Source: Streptomyces sp. AM 4-1-1 (GTDB lineage: Bacteria > Actinomycetota > Actinomycetes > Streptomycetales > Streptomycetaceae). From it: a stretch of DNA of 64,000 nt. The number at the start of each line of letters is the position of its first letter. Position 1 is the first letter of the stretch. The position numbers were made by a program, and so were the translations under genes. The DNA is taken from contig NZ_CP119145.1 of assembly GCF_029167625.1 (NCBI RefSeq), forward strand, positions 7,006,001-7,070,000, written 5' to 3'. A model generated the notes under the pieces. That model saw only the letters and a program-made list of their open reading frames with translations. It ran no database searches and had not been told where the DNA came from. Positions 17,235 through 24,887 of the stretch are shown piece after piece.

Positions 17235-19562
17235 TCCGTACCGCACGCTCGTCTCGGCGAGCAGGTTGTTGAGGTAGGTGTCCATGTGGGTGCCGTCCGC
17301 CGCCACGGCGGTACCGCCGCCCCACGCCTGGGAGATGTCCAGGCGGGCATGCGCGTTGACCAGGTCGGCGACGGCCTCGTTGAGCAGCGCGATGGAGAAG
17401 TGCCGGTTGGCCACGTACGACAGCTCGTGCCCGGACACCCCGGGGATATGCTTGGCCGCCTCGTACGGGCCCATGTTGGTGCCCTTGACGAACGTGGTGA
17501 GCACGTACCGGCCGAACGGGTCCTTCAGCTTCGGGTCGTTTCCCGAGGGCGGGCCGAAACGGCGCCACCACTCCACCCAGTACGCGGTACGGGCCACGAT
17601 CCCCATCAGCGTGCGCTCCGACATCCGGGCCTTGACCTCCTGCTCCAAGCGCTTCGCCGAGGGCCGCTGCCCCTCGGAACGGTGCGGCTTCAGCGACGGG
17701 ATGCCGGTCTCCGGGTCGATGACCAGGCCCTCGTTGTCCGGATACCCGGCATCCGCCGCCGCCGCGGCGCCGCGCAGCTTGTCCTCCGGCTGCCGGCGGA
17801 AGGACGCCGCGTCGAAAGTACCGGCCTCGCCCTCCTCGCACAGTCCGACCTCCACCAGGCAGTCGGCCAGCTTCTCCTGGATGTCCTCCCACGCGAGCAG
17901 CTGCTCGGACCAGTCGGCGTACTCCTCCGAGCCGACCACCGCGACGTCCCCGGTGCGCAGCTCCTCGGCGAGGTGGGTGAAGACCATCGCCTCGAAGTGC
18001 TTGCGGACGAACCGGCCCGGCCGCGTCTTGTCGAGCACGGCTTTGCGCCAGTTCTGCGTGGCGAAGGAAATGTCGACGGTCTTGCCGTTCTCGCCGAGCG
18101 CGCTGATGTACTCGCCACGGGCGCTCTCGTTGCGCATCGCGTGCGCGAGCGCAGCCAGCACCCGCCCGTCCTCGGACGTGGTGGTGAACTCCAGCTTCTC
18201 CCCCAGGTCGAACATCACCGACCGGTCCCGGCCAAGCTGCCCGTACAGCAGCACCTCCCAGAAGTTGCCGTGATGCGCGGAGACCTTCTCGATCTGCTCG
18301 TACTGCCCCGCGAACCCGCCGAAGCCCTCCACCGCCTTGGTGACCGCCCCCAGGCCCCCCGGCCTGCACCAACTGGGCCTTCGCCAGAGCGAGCACGGCC
18401 GGGGAGACCTCCCCGCCCAGGCGCCGGGCGACCTCCTCCACCGGCGCCGCCTCGTCCAGCCCGTCCAGAGCCTTCACGGCCTCGGCGGTCATCGCCGCGG
18501 CCTTCGCCAACGCCTCCTGGGCGGGGCCACCGTCGTCGAGGTTCTTGAGCACGGTGCGGTAGTTCCCGATCAGGGCCTCGACGATTTCCCGCTCGGCGAG
18601 CCGGATCTCCTCCAGCTCCTCCTTGGCCTTCTTGATCTTCATAGCGACCCGCTTGCAGAACATCGTCGCCAGATCGTCCCGCACCCGCATCCGTGCCTTG
18701 TGGGCGAGGCAGGCCAGCAGCGCGATCCGCTTGATTGCCGCGTAGTCCCGCAGTTCGGAGGCGTCCGCCGCATCCGCTTCCCCGGCGAAGTCAGTGACCT
18801 TCGGCGCCGCGACGCCGTCCACCCACACCGTGGTGTCGCCAAGCTCGTCCAGCCACTCCAGGTGCGTGAACAGGCGCTTGAAGTGCGACCAGCTCGGGCC
18901 CTGGGCAGTCTGCTTCAGCCGGTTGAACTGCGTGGTGCCGTCGCTGTCGCGCTCCTCCATCAGCCGCAGCATCCCCGCCTGCTCGGCGAGGCTCATCCGG
19001 TCGTGGATGCCGCAGCAGATCGAGGCGTTCACCTCTGTGCGGATCGTGGAGGTCATCGTGTCGAAGGTGGAGAACGCCGGCAGTTCCAGCCCGGCCGCTA
19101 CCACCTTCTCCAGCGCGATATTGATCAGGTCGGCGGGGCGGTTCTTCGACGCGGCCTCCTTACGGATCGCCGCCTCAGCGATCTGCCGTGCCTGGGACTG
19201 CTGGTACTTCGTCCCCAACCGCTGGCGCACCTCCGTACGCTGCCGCTCAGCAGTGCGGCCCGTCTCGTGCAACGGGAGCGTGCCCTCCGGCAGCTCGACC
19301 GTACGGCGGACGAAGTCGACCACCATCTCCGGATACTCGTCCGGCTTCGGGAACCGGCCCATCCGCTGATACGACTTCAGCGCCAGCAACAGCGCGAGCT
19401 GATGGCCGTCGGAGTCCATCCGCTCAGCGGCCCACGCAGCCTCCTCCCGCGTCGGCGCGAAGAAGAGATGCAGCTCATGCGCGGTGATCAGCCGCTTGAA
19501 CCGCGGGTACGCGGTCCGCTCGATCGAGGTCGCAAGTCCCGCCCCAGGCCCAGAGATCAGTC
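17235..19562 (-). pseudogene. tnpA: N-terminal part of the Tn3-family transposase, frameshifted and interrupted
   Basis: Reading leftward from about 19562 gives TSIERTAYPRFKRLITAHELH and then a typical Tn3-family TnpA N-terminal half, including KSYQRMGRFP and a coiled helical region. A frame change falls in a C-rich run near 18352-18362. The second frame continues to HMDTYLNNLLAETSVRYG, after which the inserted recombinase element begins; that frame stops at 17190. The remaining 300 or so residues lie at 11271-12192. The start codon is unclear, perhaps CTG or lost. Confidence 0.88.
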
Positions 19563-19619
19563 AGTATCAGCACCAACGACCTTTGGCCGAACGGGTGACG
19601 GGCACCCTCGGACCGAACC

Positions 19620-19666
19620 CCAAGATCAACAACTGGCGGCTTTTGGGCTTACCTCGGCGCTACCCC
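19620..19666 (-). repeat. Right terminal inverted repeat of the Tn3-family transposon
   Basis: On the minus strand it begins GGGGTAGCGCCGAGG, the same as the left end. It is directly followed by CTCGCAGGGGCGATGAGGGC, the other half of the broken CRISPR repeat. Confidence 0.9.
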
Positions 19667-20005
19667 CTCGCAGGGGCGATGAGGGCCCGGCCATCGCCTC
19701 CTCGCCGTACCCGTACCGCTGCCGTTGTGACCCCTCGCAGGGGCCGCCTCGGACGGCAGCACGAAGAAGCTGATGTTGTGACCCCTCGCAGGGACGATGA
19801 GGACGGCGTCCTTCGGTACGGCGAACACCACCCCGTACACGTTGTGACCCCTCGCAGGGGCGATGAGGACCCGCGTGACCCGGGAAGTATTCACCATTAC
19901 CCACTGGTGTTGTGACCCCTCGCAGGGGCGATGAGGACTTGCCATCCGCCACCAGGGCATCAGCCCCCAGCGCATGTTGTGACCCCTCGCAGGGGCGATG
20001 AGGAC
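19667..20005 (-). CRISPR. Left CRISPR array, fragment B
   Basis: It contains the second half of the split repeat (19667-19686) and five further repeats starting at 19724, 19775, 19841, 19909 and 19976. The repeat at 19724 is intact only over its first 20 bases, and its unit is 51 bp instead of about 67, which points to a 16-bp deletion over repeat and spacer. The repeat at 19775 has GGGACG for GGGGCG. The last spacer is cut by the IS110-family element. Confidence 0.95.
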
Positions 20006-20071
20006 AGCGGGGGGGTGCCTCTATGTCGTTCGTCAATCCCGCGCTGTCGGTTTTAGGGGTGTTGGTCTCGT

Positions 20072-21346
20072 TTATGCGGCGAGGGTGACGGTGGGGGTTC
20101 GGGACTCGTAGAAGGTTCCGTCGCGGAGCATGGCGAACAGGACGCTGATGCGTTGGCGGGCGAGGCGGAGGAGGGCTTGGGTGTGGGTCTTTCCGCGGGC
20201 GCGTTGCTTGTCGTAGTAGGTCCGGGAGGCGGGGTCGGCGTTCATGCAGGCGAAGGCGGACAGGAACATGGCCCGCTTCAGCTGCCGGTTTCCGCCCCGG
20301 GGTGCGTGTTCGCCGTGGATCGAGGTTCCCGACGACTTCGTGGTCGGGGCCAGGCCCGCGTAGGAGGCGAGGTGGGCGGCGGTGGGGAAGCTGGTGCCGT
20401 CGCCGACGGTGGTCAGCAGGACGGCTGCGGTCCTGACGCCGACGCCGGGCATCGAGGTCAGGACCTGGGAAAGAGGGTGTGCCTCCAGCAGGGTGTTGAT
20501 CTGGGCTTCCAGGGCCCGGCGTTGGGTGTGGACGGCGGCCAGGGACGCGGCGAGAGAGGGGATGACGATGTCGAGGGTGCCGGCGCCCGGGACCACAACG
20601 GTTTGCTCGTCGAGCGCGTCGAAGACCTCGTCGATCAGCCGCTGGGCCATGCGTGGGGCCTTGGGCCGGATCAGTTCGACGAGCCTGCGGCGGCCGGCTT
20701 TGCGCAGGGCGGACGGGGAGCCGTAACGCTCCAGCAGCCAGGTGACAGCCTGGTGGTCCAGACGCGGGCCGAGGACGCGTTCCAGGGAGGGGTGGAACTG
20801 GGTGAGCAGGCCGCGTATCCGGTTGGAGGTGCGGGTGGCCTCGGCGGCGAGGTCCTGGTCGAAGCCGACGAGGACGGTGAGCTCGGCGGTGATCTCGTCG
20901 GTCAGTTCCAGCGAGCGCAGGGTGTGCGGCATGGTGCGGGCGGCGTCCGCGATCACCGCGGCGTCCTTGGCGTCGGTCTTGGCCTCGCCGGGATAGAGGT
21001 CGGCGATCCGGCGCATCGCGAGGCCGGGCAGGTAGGCGACCTTGCAGCCCGCGTGCCGGGCGACGGTCAGCGGGAGGGCACCGATGGAGGCGGGCTGGTC
21101 CACGATGACCAGGACGGTGCCGAACTTCGCGGCAAGTTTGTCGAAGACGGCCCGCAGTTTCGGTTCGCTGTTGGGCAGCGGCTTGTCGAATACCTTCTTG
21201 CCGGCCGGGGTGAGTCCGTGACCGTGGTGAGCGGACTTGCCGACGTCCAGGCCGAGGAACACGCCCACGTCTTCGATCTCGAACATCGCACCCTTCCCGG
21301 GGGTGTTGACGGTGCCGGCCTCGGCTCGGGTGTCGTGCTCGCGCAT
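20072..21346 (-). CDS. IS110-family transposase (DEDD recombinase)
   Basis: The protein has 424 residues, or 404 if the start is the internal Met before FEIEDVGVFLGLDVGK. The N-terminal DEDD RuvC-like domain shows GLDVGK, IVDQPAS and KTDAKDAAVIADAARTMP. The C-terminal Tnp2 region has LTSMPGVGVRTAAVLLTTVGDG and YAGLAPTTKSSG with the expected serine environment. The protein is full length and unbroken. IS110 enzymes act with a structured non-coding bridge RNA made from the element. Confidence 0.92.
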   Translation of the reverse strand: MREHDTRAEAGTVNTPGKGAMFEIEDVGVFLGLDVGKSAHHGHGLTPAGKKVFDKPLPNSEPKLRAVFDKLAAKFGTVLVIVDQPASIGALPLTVARHAGCKVAYLPGLAMRRIADLYPGEAKTDAKDAAVIADAARTMPHTLRSLELTDEITAELTVLVGFDQDLAAEATRTSNRIRGLLTQFHPSLERVLGPRLDHQAVTWLLERYGSPSALRKAGRRRLVELIRPKAPRMAQRLIDEVFDALDEQTVVVPGAGTLDIVIPSLAASLAAVHTQRRALEAQINTLLEAHPLSQVLTSMPGVGVRTAAVLLTTVGDGTSFPTAAHLASYAGLAPTTKSSGTSIHGEHAPRGGNRQLKRAMFLSAFACMNADPASRTYYDKQRARGKTHTQALLRLARQRISVLFAMLRDGTFYESRTPTVTLAA

Positions 21347-21570
21347 CCACGTTATGCAGACCTGCCGCCCGCGAACTGCCCGGCATTGCGCCGGACCGGA
21401 CGGTGGCCGGACCTCTGATCAGCGTCTCCGACGAACACCCCCGGGCCCGGCGACACCACCCCCCAGGTCATGCCTTCGACAGGGGGACACAGTCATACCG
21501 GGCCCGGAGGCCAGCGGCCCCGTTGCAGGACCGCGAAAAACATAACGGGGTGGCGTCACCCATGACGCCA
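21347..21570 (-). ncRNA. Candidate bridge RNA region of the IS110-family element
   Basis: This 224-bp non-coding stretch lies 5' of the transposase gene. In the IS110 group, the bridge RNA is transcribed from such a long upstream non-coding end. It holds several self-complementary words, for example TGGCGTCACCCATGACGCCA near 21551 and CCGGGCCCGG near 21498. The call rests on position and family knowledge; no folding was computed. Confidence 0.4.
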
Positions 21571-21575
21571 CCCTC

Positions 21576-22374
21576 GTTGTGACCCCTCGCAGGGGCGATG
21601 AGGACGCTCACGCCACCAAGGGCGGGAAGGTCACCCGCTACGTTGTGACCCCTCGCAGGGGCGATGAGGACGTCATCAGACACCCCTGGCGGGGTCACCA
21701 CGTGATCAGTTGTGACCCCTCGCAGGGGCGATGAGGACACCCAACCGGTGCCCTCTCACACATTCCGCGATCATGTTGTGACCCCTCGCAGGGGCGATGA
21801 GGACCCTTCTCGACGGCCGCGACCACCTGTCCCGCGTCCTGTTGTGACCCCTCGCAGGGGCGATGAGGACCTGCGGATCGGTGTGTCTACCGTGCCGCCT
21901 CTCGTGTTGTGACCCCTCGCAGGGGCGATGAGGACACGGGCAGGGGCGTCCTGGACGGCGGCCTTGATGTCCGGTTGTGACCCCTCGCAGGGGCGATGAG
22001 GACCTGCTGATTGAGTCCTGGGGCCTGCGGTGGGGCATGTTGTGACCCCTCGCAGGGGCGATGAGGACTCCCGGGCCCAGCACTATGAGGCCGCAGGGTT
22101 CACGTTGTGACCCCTCGCAGGGGCGATGAGGACCGCGGCCATGGCTGCGCAGGATGGCCCAGGCCGCCGCGTTGTGACCCCTCGCAGGGGCGATGAGGAC
22201 CCGTGGTCGGAGACCTTCGGGCAGAGGGTCCAGCGCATGTTGTGACCCCTCGCAGGGGCGATGAGGACCCGACGGTCGGCGGCGGACAGGTCCGCTCGAA
22301 GTACGCGTTGTGACCCCTCGCAGGGGCGATGAGGACCCCACCGACGCCGAGTTCATCGCCGCCCGCACCCGCTA
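21576..22374 (-). CRISPR. Left CRISPR array, fragment C
   Basis: It has twelve perfect consensus repeats starting at 21576, 21642, 21709, 21775, 21841, 21906, 21974, 22039, 22104, 22171, 22239 and 22307. Spacers are 35-38 bp. The spacer after the last repeat (22337-22374) ends at the TA target of the IS630-family element and is repeated, identical, at 23536-23573 on the other side. Confidence 0.97.
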
Positions 22375-23466
22375 GTGTCCTGAGTCGTTAATTCGTGTGC
22401 AGTATGCGGCGAGTGTGTCGAGGATGTCGTCGGCGGTCTTCGTCCAGACGAACGGCTTGGGGTTCTTGTTCCACTCGTTGATCCAGCGGCGGATGTCGCG
22501 TTCGAGTTCGATGACGCTGCGGTGGGCCGAGCGGCGGAGTTTGCGGGAGGTCAGCTCGGCGAACCAGCGCTCGACGAGGTTGAGCCAGGACGCCGAGGTG
22601 GGGGTGAAGTGCAGGTGGAAGCGGGGATGCCGCAGCAGCCACTTCTTGACCGGTTCGGTCTTGTGGGTGGCGTAGTTGTCCAGGACCAGGTGAAGTTCGA
22701 GGTCCTTGGGGACGGCGGCGTCGATGACCTTCAGGAAGCGGAGGAACTCCTGGTGGCGGTGGCGGCGGTAGTGCTGGGCGATGACTGATCCGGAGGCGAT
22801 GTCGAGGGCGGCGAACAGGCTGGTCGTGCCGTGCCGGACGTAGTCGTGGGTCATCTTCGCCGGCGTGGCCGGTGCCATCGGCAGGACGGGCTGGGTTCGG
22901 TCCAGGGCCTGGATCTGCGACTTCTCGTCCACCGCCAGGACCAGCGCGTTCTCCGGCGGCGACAGGTAAATGCCCACCACGTCACGGACCTTGGTCACGA
23001 ACTGCGGATCGGTCGACAGCTTCCACGTCTCCACGATGTGGGGCTTGAGGCCGAAGGCCCGCCAGATCCGCGAGACGGCCGACTGCGACATGCCCTGCGC
23101 CTGGGCCATCGAACGTGTCGACCAGTGCGAATCGCCTGTTGGTGGGCTCTGGCCGAGCGTCCTGGCGACCATGGCTTCGACCTGCTCGTCCGTGATCTTC
23201 CGCGGTGCACCCGAACGCGGCCGGCCCGCCAGGCCCTCCAGCCGGTCCGCGACGAACCGGGACCGCCACTTACGCACCGTCTCCCGCGAGACACCCAGGT
23301 CGTCCGCGACCTGGGCGTTCGACCGGTCCTCCGCGCACGCCAGCACGATCCTCGACCACAGAACCAGTGCCTGCGACGCAGTCTGCTTGCGCAACCAGCC
23401 CCGCAGGACCCTGCGTTCGTGATCGGACAGCTCCAACGACAACGGCTTCGGACCAGGCATCGCCAC
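22372..23466 (-). CDS. IS630-family transposase
   Basis: The protein is 364 residues. An N-terminal helix-turn-helix pair (NAQVADDLGVSRETVRKWRSRFVADRLEGL) is followed by a DDE domain with LAVDEKSQIQALDR, HLVLDNYATHK and the final acidic residue in SWLNLVERWFAELT. The frame is intact. Its stop codon (TAG) is completed by the duplicated TA target outside the inverted repeat. A 37-bp segment at 22511-22547 is identical to a spacer in the adjoining array. Confidence 0.94.
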   Translation of the reverse strand: MAMPGPKPLSLELSDHERRVLRGWLRKQTASQALVLWSRIVLACAEDRSNAQVADDLGVSRETVRKWRSRFVADRLEGLAGRPRSGAPRKITDEQVEAMVARTLGQSPPTGDSHWSTRSMAQAQGMSQSAVSRIWRAFGLKPHIVETWKLSTDPQFVTKVRDVVGIYLSPPENALVLAVDEKSQIQALDRTQPVLPMAPATPAKMTHDYVRHGTTSLFAALDIASGSVIAQHYRRHRHQEFLRFLKVIDAAVPKDLELHLVLDNYATHKTEPVKKWLLRHPRFHLHFTPTSASWLNLVERWFAELTSRKLRRSAHRSVIELERDIRRWINEWNKNPKPFVWTKTADDILDTLAAYCTRINDSGH

Positions 23467-23503
23467 ACTCTACAACCGCACGCGAACTAACGACTCAGGA
23501 CAC
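22375..23503. mobile_element. IS630-family insertion sequence inside the CRISPR array
   Basis: The inverted ends read GTGTCCTGAGTCGTTAATTCG on the left (22375 onward) and the complement of the same with one change on the right (ending 23503). A TA dinucleotide flanks each side (22373-22374 and 23504-23505), the normal target duplication of this family. It sits at the junction of a spacer and the next repeat. Confidence 0.93.
22511..22547 (+). other. Protospacer in IS630 transposase matching spacer 24140-24176
   Basis: All 37 bases, starting ATGACGCTGCGGTGGG and ending GTTTGCGGG, equal the reverse complement of the spacer. The three bases 5' of the match on the crRNA-sense strand are TCG. Confidence 0.97.
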
Positions 23504-23505
23504 TA

Positions 23506-24271
23506 GGTGTGACCCCTCGCAGGGGCGATGAGGACCCCACCGACGCCGAGTTCATCGCCGCCCGCACCCGCTAGTTGTGACCCCTCGCAGGGGCGATGAG
23601 GACCAGCAGGTGGTGCGCCTGGTCGTCGCGGGTGGGCTCACGTTGTGACCCCTCGCAGGGGCGATGAGGACCTGGGCAGCCGGGCGCCATAGCGGTACTG
23701 ACCTGTGGGTTGTGACCTCTCGCAGGGGCGATGAGGACGTCTGCTCCATCTCCCGGGCCCGGGCCCGGTCCTCGTTGTGACCTCTCGCAGGGGCGATGAG
23801 GACCACGTGGTCGCGTCGTCCCAGTCCACCGGCTTCTCGTAGTTGTGACCTCTCGCAGGGGCGATGAGGACCGGTACTGACCTGTGGCGATGCCCTCGCG
23901 GATGCGGGGTTGTGACCTCTCGCAGGGGCGATGAGGACCTCCACGCTGCGCCCGGCCGGGCCCGCACCCAACACGTTGTGACCTCTCGCAGGGGCGATGA
24001 GGACCGGCCCGCGCGTCCAGGAGCAGGCGGCCCCTCGCGCAGTTGTGACCTCTCGCAGGGGCGATGAGGACCCTCGCCGAAGCCGCGGCCTCCGGTGAGC
24101 TCGCGCCGAGTTGTGACCTCTCGCAGGGGCGATGAGGACCCCGCAAACTCCGCCGCTCGGCCCACCGCAGCGTCATGTTGTGACCTCTCGCAGGGGCGAT
24201 GAGGACCCCGCCCCCTTGTCCGCCTCCGGGCGGGAGGTCGGGTTGTGACCTCTCGCAGGGGCGATGAGGAC
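23506..24271 (-). CRISPR. Left CRISPR array, leader-proximal fragment D
   Basis: It has twelve repeats starting at 23506, 23574, 23642, 23709, 23774, 23842, 23909, 23975, 24042, 24110, 24177 and 24242. The first has GGTGTG for GTTGTG. The nine repeats nearest the leader (23709 onward) share one change, GACCTCTCG for GACCCCTCG. The spacers at 23672-23708 and 23872-23908 share 16 bases. The spacer at 24140-24176 matches the IS630 transposase gene. Confidence 0.97.
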
Positions 24272-24380
24272 CCAGGGTAAAGCCGCAGCTCAGAGTAGCC
24301 TTCCCGTGCTGTTGGCTGAGTCATTTTGCAGCAGGCCTCCGGTCGTGCGCGCCGCTCCGGCGTGGCGCTGAAAAGTTGCC
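24272..24380 (-). promoter_or_regulatory. CRISPR leader of the left array
   Basis: Read on the minus strand toward the array, it aligns over its whole length with 33201-33309, the sequence in front of the right array. Shared blocks include GCAA-TTTTCAGCGCCAC, CTGCTGCAAAA and CTGAGCTGCGGCTTTACC directly before the first repeat. This fixes the array's orientation as leftward, away from cas. Confidence 0.88.
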
Positions 24381-24887
24381 GGATGCGGGGCTGGGGCTGT
24401 TGCTTGCAGCGTATCGCCCGGAGTGCGTTACTTCGACGCTGTTATGTGGATATGGCGTTGGTGGGGGCGGGGCGGCTGAACCCGGGCCTGTTCCTGCGCG
24501 GGGTTTTTGAGGGGCTGGCTGTAGGGGCGCCGGTGGTCGGGTGTCGTGTGGGTAGTGCCCCTCGTAGGGGCGATGAGACCTGGTTCCGGAAGAGTTGTGG
24601 TCTTTGCGGTAACTCGGCCAGTTGCAACCCCTCTGCGCCTTGGTTCGCAGGCGTGGGGGGTGTTTCTGCGTCAGCGTAGTCGAGAGGGCTGGGCAGTATG
24701 CACTATCTGAAGCGTCGTGGCCCAGTTATCGCAAAGAGAGCATTGGGTTGCTCTTCTGTGCTCTAGCGTGTGGCTCCTCGTCGATGTCCGTGCGAGGGGC
24801 CCACTCTCGCAGCGACCACTGACAACGCCCTGCTGACGTCATCAAGGTGCTGGTCAAAGGGCATGAACTACTTGAAGGGGCGGTGTC
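24381..24887. other. Gene-free region upstream of cas6
   Basis: These 507 bp have no supported gene. They hold the outer part of the array promoter region, one orphan degenerate repeat (24552-24580) and the cas operon promoter, whose hexamers I cannot assign. A ribosome-binding sequence GAAGGGG (24874-24880) precedes the cas6 GTG. Confidence 0.6.
24552..24580 (-). repeat. Orphan degenerate CRISPR repeat upstream of cas6
   Basis: The sequence GTAGTGCCCCTCGTAGGGG followed by CGATGAGACC matches the repeat consensus with one deletion and a few substitutions; the 20-base core differs at one position. It stands alone, about 170 bp beyond the array leader and 308 bp before cas6. In crRNA sense it reads leftward. 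Confidence 0.75.

Larger units (their letters stand above)
6404..19666. mobile_element. Tn3-family transposon inserted in a CRISPR repeat
   Basis: The left end (6404-6450) and right end (19620-19666) are inverted repeats of 47 bp with 44 identical positions. They start GGGGTAGCGCCGAGGTAA. The six bases CTCGCA flank both sides (6398-6403 and 19667-19672). Restoring one copy rebuilds an ordinary CRISPR repeat. Contents are a serine resolvase next to the left end, a regulator/exporter cargo, and a transposase gene that reads inward from the right end but is frameshifted and interrupted. The element is therefore probably immobile by itself. Confidence 0.92.
20006..21575. mobile_element. IS110-family insertion sequence inside a CRISPR spacer
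   Basis: About 1.55 kb lies between the repeats ending at 20005 and starting at 21576, almost filled by one IS110-type transposase gene. No terminal inverted repeats or target duplication are seen, as is usual for IS110. Exact ends cannot be set; they lie within about 15 bp of the given limits, because residual spacer bases remain at each side. Confidence 0.8.

Noticed and set aside
20153..21418. A 421-residue plus-strand frame over the IS110-family element
   Set aside because: It is the antisense shadow of the clear DEDD transposase.
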